From: Dehalobacterium formicoaceticum
GTDB lineage: Bacteria; Bacillota; Dehalobacteriia; Dehalobacteriales; Dehalobacteriaceae
DNA length: 64,000 bases
Direction of reading: 5' to 3'
NCBI RefSeq assembly: GCF_002224645.1
Contig: NZ_CP022121.1
Span: forward strand, 2,734,501 to 2,798,500
The translations under genes were made by a program, and so were the position numbers. Every line of letters starts with the position of its first letter. Position 1 is the stretch's first letter. The notes under the pieces were generated by a model. It was not told where the DNA came from, did no database searches, and was given only the letters and a program-made list of their open reading frames with translations. Below are positions 8,742 to 17,043 of the stretch, piece after piece.

Positions 8742-9947
8742 TTATTTTTTAATAAATTTAAAATCCGCTAAAACGGCGGTCAAATCATTGTACTTCCCTT
8801 CAGATCCAGGAATCCAAGTGACACGAATCGTCACCGTCAAGGCATCGGAAATGTCTGTCACCGCAGGACTGATATATTTGGGATAAGAAGCGGGGTAGAT
8901 AGGACCGCCTAAAAAGAGAGGTTTTTTCTCATAAAGATGGGAATTAACCGGATACTCAGTTTGATAAAGTCCGGGCTGACCATCTTTATTATCTCCATCA
9001 TCAACTTCCATGTCTACCAGCTGATAGTCATAATCATACTCCTTAGGGGTACGCTTAATTATTTTTTCCGCACCTCCTTCTGTGATCACATTACTGAGTA
9101 CTTCATGACTATCGGAAAAAATTGAAAGGTAATAAGCACCGTTGGTATTATTGGTTTCGTCATCAACGCCCAGCCAGCCTTCGATGGCCTGAAATTCTCT
9201 GTTGGTTCTCAGCACTATTTCTGCACTGCCGGTACTTAAACGCACCCCTAAACCTTTAGCATAAGTGTCGGCAACAATGACAAAGGGATCCCTTTGGCGA
9301 AAGAATGGTCCTACGTTGCGAATCACCATCATATCCTGTAAGTCAACTTTCTTTTCCCGGGAGGATCCGGTACTTTTGTTATCTGAGGGGATATTATCCT
9401 TTAAGTTGACGTTTTTAGGCATGGTGCCGATATAAACCTTGTTTTCCATGCCATCCCAGTTGACTGGGAGTCCGGTGGCCTCAACAACTCCGCGGAGAGG
9501 AACCATGACAATGCCTTTGCCGGTTAAAATAAAAGGTTCTTCGCCTGTAATCTTACGGGATCCGGAAAAAATTTGAATATTGCGATAGGTGACCGCAACT
9601 TCCTGTTTTGCCGCGTCCAAAGAAAGGACGGATCCACCCGTTTTTCCCTGATTGGTCTGAGAGTTGATTGACTCAGAGATTCTTACCATATTTTCTGCCT
9701 GATCCCAGAGGACAGTTCTCCCGGTGGCCTCTGCGATGGTACGCACCGGAACCATAACAATTCCCTTTTGATTCAAAATAAAAGGTGCTTCTCCGCCGAT
9801 GATCTGACCATTCAGATAAACCTGAATGCCCCGGTAAGTAACGGAAACCCGGGTGGAGTAGGAATTTTCCGACCCAAAGACAGGGAGAGCAAAAATAAAA
9901 AGGGTAAAAAATATAAACATAGATATGAAAACGTTTTTGTTCTTCAT
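8742..9947 (-). CDS. Secreted stalk protein: two copper-amine-oxidase-N repeats plus an NPCBM-like domain
   Basis: 401 residues with a signal peptide (hydrophobic IFFTLFIFALPVFG, cleavage near residue 25). Two repeats of the copper amine oxidase N-terminal (stalk) domain follow, near residues 35-95 and 112-172 (shared core PFIL..KGIVMVPVR...ATG). A linker rich in D, K and S precedes a region with KGLGVRLSTG and WLGVDDETNN that resembles NPCBM/NEW2 carbohydrate- or cell-wall-binding domains. No enzyme residues are evident. It is the last gene of the pilus locus, 20 bases after pilO, so it may be a surface protein associated with pili or wall anchoring. The NPCBM match is by eye. Confidence 0.72.
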   Translation of the reverse strand: MKNKNVFISMFIFFTLFIFALPVFGSENSYSTRVSVTYRGIQVYLNGQIIGGEAPFILNQKGIVMVPVRTIAEATGRTVLWDQAENMVRISESINSQTNQGKTGGSVLSLDAAKQEVAVTYRNIQIFSGSRKITGEEPFILTGKGIVMVPLRGVVEATGLPVNWDGMENKVYIGTMPKNVNLKDNIPSDNKSTGSSREKKVDLQDMMVIRNVGPFFRQRDPFVIVADTYAKGLGVRLSTGSAEIVLRTNREFQAIEGWLGVDDETNNTNGAYYLSIFSDSHEVLSNVITEGGAEKIIKRTPKEYDYDYQLVDMEVDDGDNKDGQPGLYQTEYPVNSHLYEKKPLFLGGPIYPASYPKYISPAVTDISDALTVTIRVTWIPGSEGKYNDLTAVLADFKFIKK

Positions 9948-9967
9948 CTTTCCATCCTTCTCATGCT

Positions 9968-11050
9968 TTATTCCCTTACCGGGAAACTATAATCACCGGT
10001 TTCCTTGACAAAGACTTCCGGCACGGGTGATGAGACCTTTTCCTTATTTGCAGGAGCAGTTGGGGTTTTTTCCTCTTTTTCGGTCTTCATCTCGGACCCT
10101 GCCGCCCCTTTCGGTTTAGCCGAACCTGTTGGATCTGCAGCTGACGAGATAGGAGATTTAGTAGCAAATGGATCTCCTGAATCATCAATAATAGGATCCA
10201 TCTCCGGAGCACTTAGATTTTCATCCGTCACAACTGTTTCGGATTCTTCCATGCCGACCGTACCGACAGGGTTTGCAGGTACATCAACTGTTGGATTAAA
10301 AACGTCAAAACGTCCCAATGGGATGCTTTCCTGAGCCAGTTGTAAATTTTCCGGGCTGCGTACCATATAAGTTACGATACTTAAAACACCCACAACCTCC
10401 GGATTATTACCGACAATGACGGGATCTTGATAGTCGGCAGGTGACGTGTCCTTTTTTTCTTCCTTTTCCACATTTTCCTTGTTTCCCTGGCTTGTTTTAT
10501 CTGCATTATCATTTGTAGTTTTCTGGTTTTTCGCTGTATCCTTTGTCTCCTCATCTTCTACATATGGATGTAATTGGAGTGACAAAAGCTCAGAGGTATT
10601 GGGCATATCCTGCTCCACCAGTCTGATAAAATTCACGATATCCTGATAATATCCCCGCACCCGGATCTCAAAAGGAATTTTGAGAACGGCCTGATTGCTG
10701 TCCAAGGGTTTGGGATTGACTTGGGTGATAATTATATTGTTATCGACGGCATGCTGGCCAATAAAGTAATAATTGATGCCATTTCTCACCTCTGTGTTCA
10801 TGGGGATTTTAAGGCGGTCTGCATCTTCCTTTAACTGCAGGTATTCTTCTTCCAGGTTGGGGAGCATGGCAATCAATGCCCGGGTTTCTTCCAGTTCACT
10901 TTTCTTTCCCTCAATTTCATGAGCCACCACAGCATATTTGGGGAATAAAACCCGGCCAAAACCCCAATAAATTAAGGCAATGAGAATAAAGGCCAGTAAG
11001 ATGTTGATAAGATTTTTTTCTCTTTTAGACAAGGATTCCAGCATTATCAT
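9968..11050 (-). CDS. pilO: Type IV pilus inner-membrane protein PilO-like
   Basis: 360 residues. One N-terminal membrane helix (NLINILLAFILIALIYWGF) is followed by a coiled coil and a PilO ferredoxin-like domain (YYFIGQHAVDNNIIITQVNP...GYYQDIVNFIRLVEQ). The C-terminal third is a long low-complexity tail rich in E, K, P, S and T, unusual for PilO. With PilM and PilN it forms the alignment complex of the pilus machine. Its ATG overlaps the pilN stop as ATGA. Confidence 0.88.
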   Translation of the reverse strand: MIMLESLSKREKNLINILLAFILIALIYWGFGRVLFPKYAVVAHEIEGKKSELEETRALIAMLPNLEEEYLQLKEDADRLKIPMNTEVRNGINYYFIGQHAVDNNIIITQVNPKPLDSNQAVLKIPFEIRVRGYYQDIVNFIRLVEQDMPNTSELLSLQLHPYVEDEETKDTAKNQKTTNDNADKTSQGNKENVEKEEKKDTSPADYQDPVIVGNNPEVVGVLSIVTYMVRSPENLQLAQESIPLGRFDVFNPTVDVPANPVGTVGMEESETVVTDENLSAPEMDPIIDDSGDPFATKSPISSAADPTGSAKPKGAAGSEMKTEKEEKTPTAPANKEKVSSPVPEVFVKETGDYSFPVRE

Positions 11051-11595
11051 TCACTTCCCTCTGCTAACTTTCCCACCAGCACATAATCCACCAAGATGGC
11101 TGTTCCTACCTTGATTTCTTTGGAACGTACCAGACGGAGTTCCTGAAAATAAGGAAGCTCATTAAGCTCATAAAGAAATACCCCGATGGTGGAAAGATTG
11201 CCAGCTAAACCCTGCAGTTGGAAGTTTTTTTCCTGGTCACAGGTAAAATTTGTAATCCAAATATCCTGGGGTAACCGATTGTTTATATCTGCGAGAAAGG
11301 GAGACCATCGTTTTTTTTCCTTCGTAATATTTGTTAATTCGACGATTTCCTGTTCCAATCGTTTACTTTCTTTTTGGAATGTTTCTGCTTCCGATTTTTC
11401 CGGCAAGATAGACGTTAATTGGCGTTCCAGACGTACTGAACGGTATTCGGAAAACTTAATCCAGCCAAAGAAAAGAGTGTACCCAGCCAGAACGGTAACT
11501 CCAATCAGGACCAGCAAAACCTTCATTAAATCAATCTGGTTTTTCGTGGTGCTGTTTCGTAATTTCGGCGGCAAGAGATTGATGTTTTTGTTCAT
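11047..11595 (-). CDS. pilN: Type IV pilus assembly protein PilN
   Basis: 182 residues. It begins MNKNINLLPP, the conserved PilN cytoplasmic peptide that binds PilM, followed by one membrane helix (VLLVLIGVTVLAGYTLFFGW), a coiled coil, and a small periplasmic-type domain (WITNFTCDQEKNFQLQG). The ATG is preferred to a GTG six bases upstream because AGGTG lies five bases before it. It overlaps or abuts both pilM and pilO. Confidence 0.93.
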   Translation of the reverse strand: MNKNINLLPPKLRNSTTKNQIDLMKVLLVLIGVTVLAGYTLFFGWIKFSEYRSVRLERQLTSILPEKSEAETFQKESKRLEQEIVELTNITKEKKRWSPFLADINNRLPQDIWITNFTCDQEKNFQLQGLAGNLSTIGVFLYELNELPYFQELRLVRSKEIKVGTAILVDYVLVGKLAEGSE

Positions 11596-11597
11596 GG

Positions 11598-12719
11598 TCA
11601 CACCTCTCTCAAAGCCAGGCCAATGGCAACGGCAAAGGCCGGATCAACCTGATTCATTTCATGGCCTTTCAACTCAGCATCTTCTTGAATCGTAAAATTT
11701 TGCAAGCCGGGAATAACCCTTAGCTCCATCTCTTGGTGAAAGAAATCCACCATGCCTTTTAATTTGGAGCCTCCCCCGGTAATAATCATGGCTTGGGGAT
11801 CACTTTGCTTATATTGGGAGCGGTAGAATTCCATAGATCGGCGAATTTCAGCAATCAAAGGAGGCACGCTTTCCCGAAGTACATGATAAAGATTTTCTTT
11901 TTCCGGGGAGAGGTTTTCCTCTTCTTCTTTAAAAAGTCTGCCATCCCTTTCTTTAATCAGCTGGGCGGCATTAAATTCTAATCCCAATGAATTGACCACT
12001 TTTTTCGTTAAGTCATCCCCGCCGATGGTAATATTGCGAGAGAATTTCAACTCTTCGCCCTGGAAAACCACCAGGTTAGATGCTTTGGCCCCAACATCCA
12101 AACCGATAAAGGTATCCATACGGTTCACTACAGCTCCCGTTCGTATCACCACATTGCTGCCTATACTGCGCCATAGGGATAGTGGTTCAATTTCTACCGC
12201 CATTAATGTCAGATCAGCTTTGGTAAAGGTTTCATGGATCAAATAAACCAACCGTCTGGGCACTGCAACTAAGAGCACATTCATCAGGGGCGCGCCCTCC
12301 TCCATGGTATCACCCAGCACCAAATGTTCAATAATCAAATCTGTGCCGGAAGAAAGAGGAATATACTTGTCTGCATCCCATTTCAGGGTAGAGGCCACTT
12401 CTTTTTCACTCATTCTGGGTAATTTAATATAGCGAATGATAACATTTTTCCCGGAAATAATGGTTACTGCCCTGCGGGTCTTAGTTCCGGATTGCGCTAC
12501 CATAGAGCGCAGTGCATCTGCCACTTGCTCTACCTGCACTATGGCGCCATCATCTACGGCACCGTCAGGGGTGGGGATGCGGCCCATGCGGGTAATCTGA
12601 GTTTGGCTTTTGGCAGCCATCTCCACCATTTTAATATCCCGGGTTCCGATATCGATGCCGAGAAAGTTCTCCTTCTTAAGGATACGTTTTTGGAATTGCG
12701 TGGTGATTTTGTTCAGCAA
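11598..12719 (-). CDS. pilM: Type IV pilus assembly protein PilM, actin-like ATPase
   Basis: 373 residues of the FtsA/PilM actin-like fold: GIDIGTRDIKMVE (phosphate 1), FIGLDVGAKASNLVV (phosphate 2), and IITGGGSKLKGM (adenosine loop). It binds the PilN N-terminus inside the cell. The start is a TTG with GGGAAGGG upstream; the next in-frame ATG would remove the ATP-binding motif. Confidence 0.94.
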   Translation of the reverse strand: MLNKITTQFQKRILKKENFLGIDIGTRDIKMVEMAAKSQTQITRMGRIPTPDGAVDDGAIVQVEQVADALRSMVAQSGTKTRRAVTIISGKNVIIRYIKLPRMSEKEVASTLKWDADKYIPLSSGTDLIIEHLVLGDTMEEGAPLMNVLLVAVPRRLVYLIHETFTKADLTLMAVEIEPLSLWRSIGSNVVIRTGAVVNRMDTFIGLDVGAKASNLVVFQGEELKFSRNITIGGDDLTKKVVNSLGLEFNAAQLIKERDGRLFKEEEENLSPEKENLYHVLRESVPPLIAEIRRSMEFYRSQYKQSDPQAMIITGGGSKLKGMVDFFHQEMELRVIPGLQNFTIQEDAELKGHEMNQVDPAFAVAIGLALREV

Positions 12720-12845
12720 GTTGTTATTCCCTTCCCTAGAAAAATTTGCTTACGTAAGCATCTAAGCCAAAGCCTAATGTGCACTTATTCCTTCAACAAT
12801 AAACAACTAATAAATACTAAAAGAATAAAATCTTAAAATAGGTCC

Positions 12846-13895
12846 TTATTTCCAATTAACGATATCAAAATTAATATTGCTGTAAGATAATGTAGTGTTG
12901 ATAAAACTATTAAAGACATTGGCAAGTTCCTCATTATATGTTATGGTAAAATCTTTTTTGGCATAAAAATAATCCTTACAAAGGATCGTCCCCGTAAAAT
13001 TTCCTGCTTTATCTATGTCCACAGAACCATAAGGCGCGAGATATACCCCAGAATATTTATTTTCTTTTTTAATTTCAATGTCCCCAAAGGTAATGATGAT
13101 TAAGGAATTGTCAACATAATTATCTTGTTCGACAGCATTAATCGCAGTGTCTTTCCTGAGTTTAACACTATCATCAAAAACCAATACAATATGTCCTGAA
13201 TAAGTGCCATAAAATTCTATAGGAGATGAACAATAATAATTCCCCGGAGCTAATTCCGCTAGGTCTCCTGACCATCCAAGGGGAGGGGATTGCCATGATG
13301 TAAATTGATTCAAATCTAAATTGGGAATCAATTCTGGTTGTTTTTCAAAAAGTTCTCCTGTAATGGTAGTATCTTTCTTATACTCGATTGTACTGCCTGA
13401 TACGATTGCTGCATCTTCCGGTAGTATCCAGCCGTCAGCCAAAGAGATCCGGGATTGAACTCTCAGGTTTTTTGTTGCCTTTCCGTATTTACCTGAATAG
13501 TTACCGGTCACTTCAGTTGAAAGGGTAATATCATCAGGATTATTTTTTTGAACGGTAAAATGCACATATTTCTTTGGGTTAGGCCAGGTAATTCCTCCAT
13601 TCTCAGCTATTATCGGTATACTTAAGTCAAAAGAAGCTTTTCCGCCCATAGGCAGATCATTGATAATGGTTTTTAACGCCATCAGTTTATCTTCATCAAC
13701 AAGTAGTTGAGCCATCACCTGATTAAAAATTGATTCCGCATTGTAATTTGCCTGTACTCTGGCCACCTGGGTTTTGCTTATATCAAAATCTGTTTTAGAA
13801 ATGTCCAGCAAAAAAGTGCCTAAAACAAATAAAGTGACCAAAGCAAAAGCGACAAATACAAGGATGGCCCCCCTGTCATTTTTAACAAGCTTCAT
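12846..13895 (-). CDS. PilX-like pilus-associated membrane protein
   Basis: 349 residues. The N-terminus (NDRGAILVFVAFALVTLFVLG) resembles PilX-type minor pilus proteins, with a short charged leader and a hydrophobic helix but no canonical GFTLIE cleavage site. The remainder is a beta-rich extracellular domain, with GVYLAPYGSVDIDKAGNFTGTIL near the C-terminus like DUF7305-type regions. The ATG is chosen over a TTG immediately before it because AGGTGGG is nine bases upstream. It lies between three minor prepilins and pilM. Confidence 0.7.
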   Translation of the reverse strand: MKLVKNDRGAILVFVAFALVTLFVLGTFLLDISKTDFDISKTQVARVQANYNAESIFNQVMAQLLVDEDKLMALKTIINDLPMGGKASFDLSIPIIAENGGITWPNPKKYVHFTVQKNNPDDITLSTEVTGNYSGKYGKATKNLRVQSRISLADGWILPEDAAIVSGSTIEYKKDTTITGELFEKQPELIPNLDLNQFTSWQSPPLGWSGDLAELAPGNYYCSSPIEFYGTYSGHIVLVFDDSVKLRKDTAINAVEQDNYVDNSLIIITFGDIEIKKENKYSGVYLAPYGSVDIDKAGNFTGTILCKDYFYAKKDFTITYNEELANVFNSFINTTLSYSNINFDIVNWK

Positions 13896-13911
13896 CAATT
13901 TGATCCCACCT

Positions 13912-14424
13912 TTATCTGCTTACTGCACGCAGTACGATACTGGATGTCATGATTATTTCATGACCATCCTGCCCCATACCCACTAAGGTAATCTCTAATG
14001 TAGACATAAGTTCGTTATATTCGAAAGTCACAGATTTGATCTTATTAGCAACCGGCTGATAGGAACCAGGTTCTTCCTTTCGTTCTAGCTCTTTGTCTCC
14101 TGTGTCATATTGATAAGAAATTTTTGCAGTTCCAATAAATTTACCTGCAGCATCAATTTTGGGGATATAAAAAGAAATTGTTGAAGCAGTTGTTCCAGTG
14201 GCAGGAAGAACCGGTGCTGGATCTTTCACAGTCTGACGGATCTCTGAGGTCATACGGTCCATAGTAAAACGCATATTTTGCACCACATCGATTTGTTCCG
14301 TCCCATGAGTCCAGGACTTTAAACCCGATGAAAAAAGGGCAAAAGCCGGCGTTAAAAGGATACCAAATAAAACCATGGAAATAACGATTTCAATTAATGT
14401 TAAGCCCTGATCATTTTTCATCAT
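13912..14424 (-). CDS. Minor prepilin, type IV N-methylation motif (PilW-like)
   Basis: 170 residues. The leader MMKNDQG is followed by LTLIEIVISMVLFGILLTPAF, a class III prepilin signal cleaved after Gly7 with Glu at mature position 5. The rest is a small globular domain with DKELERKEEPG. It is probably an initiation or tip pilin. It follows the upstream prepilin by 8 bases. Confidence 0.9.
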   Translation of the reverse strand: MMKNDQGLTLIEIVISMVLFGILLTPAFALFSSGLKSWTHGTEQIDVVQNMRFTMDRMTSEIRQTVKDPAPVLPATGTTASTISFYIPKIDAAGKFIGTAKISYQYDTGDKELERKEEPGSYQPVANKIKSVTFEYNELMSTLEITLVGMGQDGHEIIMTSSIVLRAVSR

Positions 14425-14432
14425 TATTCCGC

Positions 14433-14828
14433 CTACTTCCCGGCCGTATAGTTCCTCAAGAAAACTTCATGCTCCTGTCCTAGGGACCCCCATTTCACCC
14501 AAACTTCAACACGATAGAATTGCACCTGTTCCCCATTAACCGCATAGGATACATCCGTGATCTTATTTTTATATTCGTATCCCTTGGATCCAGCGACTTC
14601 AGTCCAGTCAGAAGTTTCAATATATGTACTTAGGTCCACTTCCCCTAACCCTTCAATTTCTTTTTCCGCGATATGAAGGGCAACGGATGTTTTCGTGGAG
14701 CGGTCATAATTTCTCAGGCTGCTGTTAAGAAGGCCCAATAAAGGGATCACCCCAATCATAATAATGACCATAGCTACAATTACTTCCACAAAAGTAAAAC
14801 CGGCATCACATCGATTTTTCCTATTCAT
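14433..14828 (-). CDS. Minor prepilin (PilV/GspI-like)
   Basis: 131 residues. MNRKNRCDAG precedes FTFVEVIVAMVIIMIGVIPL, a prepilin signal with cleavage after Gly10. The length and the hydrophobic run followed by LLNSSLRNYDRST are typical of PilV-like minor pilins. The start is set by GAGG six bases before the ATG; an upstream ATG at 14870 has no ribosome site. Confidence 0.88.
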   Translation of the reverse strand: MNRKNRCDAGFTFVEVIVAMVIIMIGVIPLLGLLNSSLRNYDRSTKTSVALHIAEKEIEGLGEVDLSTYIETSDWTEVAGSKGYEYKNKITDVSYAVNGEQVQFYRVEVWVKWGSLGQEHEVFLRNYTAGK

Positions 14829-14953
14829 GATGAACCTCATTCTTATAATTTCATCCAAACCCAAAATCAATTTTTATATTGGCAAAACTTATTCTCCAAA
14901 GGTTTAGAATGAAAATGGGCTATCACCGTATGTCCCGTTATAAATTACACCGT

Positions 14954-15415
14954 TTATGGCGCCGGTGGGATGTCAGAAGCTCGTATTCTTCCCGTTGTAT
15001 TGAGCACGTAAATGAATTTTTTATCGTTAACTGCGTTTTTAAGAAGAAAATGTCCTGCCCGGCTGGTTGTCCCGGAGGGTCTCAAATAAAATTCACTCAT
15101 TCCCTCTGTAGGGCTAATACTCGTTATCATGGAGCTTAAGTCTCTGACCTCCTTAATTTTCATCCCATCCCGAAAAGAATAGGTTTTTTTACCGGCATCT
15201 AAAACAAAGCGATAATCCTTTTGCTCAGCAATGGCTTGAAATTGCCATTTCCTGATATCGGATATCATATACCGAGTGGCCATCTCTAAATCAAATTTGT
15301 ATTTTAAATGGGCAGCCCTGGGATAAGCAATAGCTAATAAAATTCCAAAAATGACTAAGACCAGGGTAATTTCAATCAGGGTAAAGCCCTTTTGGTTATT
15401 ACTCCTTCTCATCAT
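14954..15415 (-). CDS. Minor prepilin (GspH/FimT-like)
   Basis: 153 residues. MMRRSNNQKG precedes FTLIEITLVLVIFGILLAIA, a class III prepilin signal, and the mature part resembles GspH/FimT pseudopilins (ATRYMISDIRKWQFQAIAEQ). The start is placed at the ATG pair downstream of ATGAGG, which serves as the ribosome site; a formal start at 15430 is unlikely. Confidence 0.88.
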   Translation of the reverse strand: MMRRSNNQKGFTLIEITLVLVIFGILLAIAYPRAAHLKYKFDLEMATRYMISDIRKWQFQAIAEQKDYRFVLDAGKKTYSFRDGMKIKEVRDLSSMITSISPTEGMSEFYLRPSGTTSRAGHFLLKNAVNDKKFIYVLNTTGRIRASDIPPAP

Positions 15416-15621
15416 CAGAAGAAACCTCATTTATATCAATTTGCATAATAATCTAAATAATCTAAGATTTATAGTTTCCTTATTATTTCCACATATTCAA
15501 GAAGACCTATGAGAAACTAAGAGGATCAAAGCTAATAATATGATGTTTGTCTTTTGATTTGTTGGAAAATGGTCATATTTTGTCTCTTAGAATCTGTACT
15601 TAAAACAACGTGATCATCATC
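15416..15621. other. Intergenic gap, no recognisable feature
   Basis: About 200 bases, AT-rich, between the pilD reading frame and the first minor prepilin. I see no clear promoter, terminator or riboswitch in it. Confidence 0.5.
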
Positions 15622-16367
15622 TTAAAAAAATCTTGCAACATACCATGAGATGATGTTGTTGCCAAACATGATACTTGTCAGTGCACCCAAAGATAAAAAA
15701 GGTCCAAAAGGAATGGCATCCTTTCTGGATTTACTTTTACCCGAAATCAGAAAAATGCTTATTATGGAAGCAAAAAGGGCCCCCATAAATATGGTGAGTA
15801 ACACCAGCTGCCATCCCAGATAAAAACCGATCATGGAACCCAGCTTAATGTCCCCCCACCCATACCTCCCCGACTGGCTAAAGAAATTAAAAAAAGTATC
15901 CCGCCTCCGGTCATAAAACCGGGCAAAGCATCGAACCAATATATAAAGGGACAAAAAATATTAAAAATGATCCCAGTGACCAAACCTAAAAGGATTAAAT
16001 AATTAGGTATTCGAAAATGATCCAGGTCAATAAAGGAAATCACTATCAATATTGAGGTTAGGATCAAGTAAGGTAAAATTTTCACATCCCAAGGAGTAAA
16101 ATAATATACCAAGAAAAAAACAAAACCGGTGAGAAGTTCAAGCCCGGGATAGCGCCAGGAAAGTGAAGTCCCGCAATTACGGCATTTCCCATGGAATAAC
16201 AGATAACTGATTAAAGGAATCAGCTCTATTGGTTTTAAGCTCTTCCCACAGCTCTCACAATGACTGGGAGGATAAATTACGGATTCTCCTTGGGGAATCC
16301 GGTCAATACACACGTTTAAGAAACTGCCGATCATCAAACCGATGAGAAAAATTAAGAAATAGTCCAT
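15622..16367 (-). CDS. pilD: Prepilin peptidase, frame broken by a one-base deletion in a G6 run
   Basis: The membrane aspartyl protease and N-methylase that processes the prepilins encoded alongside it. The N-terminal part (16367 to about 15853) carries two CxxC zinc pairs (CESC, CRNC), several membrane helices, and the first catalytic Asp region (SFIDLDHFRIPN). The second catalytic motif GGGDIKLGSMIGF is only reached in the next frame. The break is at the run of six C's on the plus strand (15852-15857): one extra base restores a continuous ~248-residue protein through GGMGGGDIKLGS. No other damage is visible, so I read it as an intact gene with a sequence error, or less likely a slippage-switchable one. 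Confidence 0.88.
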
Positions 16368-16397
16368 TAAGCACCTCAGATTTGTGGGATGTATTTA

Positions 16398-16431
16398 GGA
16401 GTGACAGGATTATCATGGATCCTGTCACTCC
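16398..16431. other. Perfect 13 bp inverted repeat between pilA and pilD
   Basis: GGAGTGACAGGAT and its exact complement are separated by 8 bases, just downstream of the pilA stop. It lacks a U tract, so it may partly terminate or stabilise the pilA transcript, allowing more pilin than peptidase. It could also be a protein-binding site. Confidence 0.7.
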
Positions 16432-16456
16432 GGAATTAGGTTTATTCTCCTTCTCC

Positions 16457-16843
16457 TTAAGGTGTAGCAGGTGTGGCAGGCGTAGCTTTGAACTCACCAC
16501 CAGTAACTTCATATGTGTATCCTGCCGGTGGGACGGGAACGTCCTTAATATAGCCATTAGTAATCAGGTTGGCAAATCCCGTCTCTGTCTTAGCTCCATC
16601 AGAATCATACGCAGTAACATTGTCAAATGTTCTTGTCGTATCATCAGCTAAATACAAATCAATGGCATTTTGAACTATCTTTGTGTCCGCATCAGCTCTT
16701 GCCTTAGTAGCAGCTTCTGTTCGATCCATAAACCGAGGAATGGCAATAGCGGCCAGGATACCGAGAATTACAACGACTACCACCAATTCAATTAGGGTAA
16801 AACCTTTATCACTCTTGATCAGATCACGAATTTTTTGTAACAT
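16457..16843 (-). CDS. pilA: Major type IV prepilin PilA
   Basis: 128 residues. MLQKIRDLIKSDKG is the leader, cleaved after Gly14, followed by FTLIELVVVVVILGILAAIA and PRFMDRTEAA, the classic type IVa pilin helix. The C-terminal domain is short (about 70 residues), with a PATPATP end. No cysteine pair is present, common in Gram-positive pilins. A perfect AGGAGGTG ribosome site precedes it. Its own 200-base upstream region and a hairpin at its 3' side suggest it is expressed above its neighbours. Confidence 0.95.
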   Translation of the reverse strand: MLQKIRDLIKSDKGFTLIELVVVVVILGILAAIAIPRFMDRTEAATKARADADTKIVQNAIDLYLADDTTRTFDNVTAYDSDGAKTETGFANLITNGYIKDVPVPPAGYTYEVTGGEFKATPATPATP

Positions 16844-16901
16844 TTTTTCACCTCCTTTATTAAAGATTTTTTGTTAATTTATTCCCAATCAAAATCCTTC
16901 C

Positions 16902-16935
16902 GCTAAAAAGATGGATCGCACTCCATCTTTTTAGC
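16902..16935 (-). terminator. Terminator-like hairpin between pilC and pilA
   Basis: A perfect 14 bp stem (GCTAAAAAGATGGA and complement) with a 6-base loop. Its 3' arm on the minus strand ends in CTTTTTAGC, so the U-rich part lies inside the stem. It probably ends or attenuates the pilBTC transcript before pilA. Confidence 0.6.
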
Positions 16936-16947
16936 ATGAAAATTTTG

Positions 16948-16967
16948 CTCCGGCACTCTCCGGCACT
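16948..16967. repeat. Tandem 10 bp repeat upstream of pilA
   Basis: CTCCGGCACT occurs twice head to tail (AGTGCCGGAG on the pilA strand). It lies between pilC and the pilA hairpin. It may be a regulator site; no known consensus fits it. Confidence 0.6.
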
Positions 16968-17043
16968 TTTTAAGGAGATTTCTTTGATAAGTGCACAATT
17001 GCCGAAATTTTGGGAAATTGATATCTTATTTTAAATCATAAAT

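Noticed and set aside
16844-17043. A c-di-GMP riboswitch upstream of pilA
   Set aside because: The pilA leader was considered because such switches are common before pili, but neither the class I nor the class II core motifs are present.
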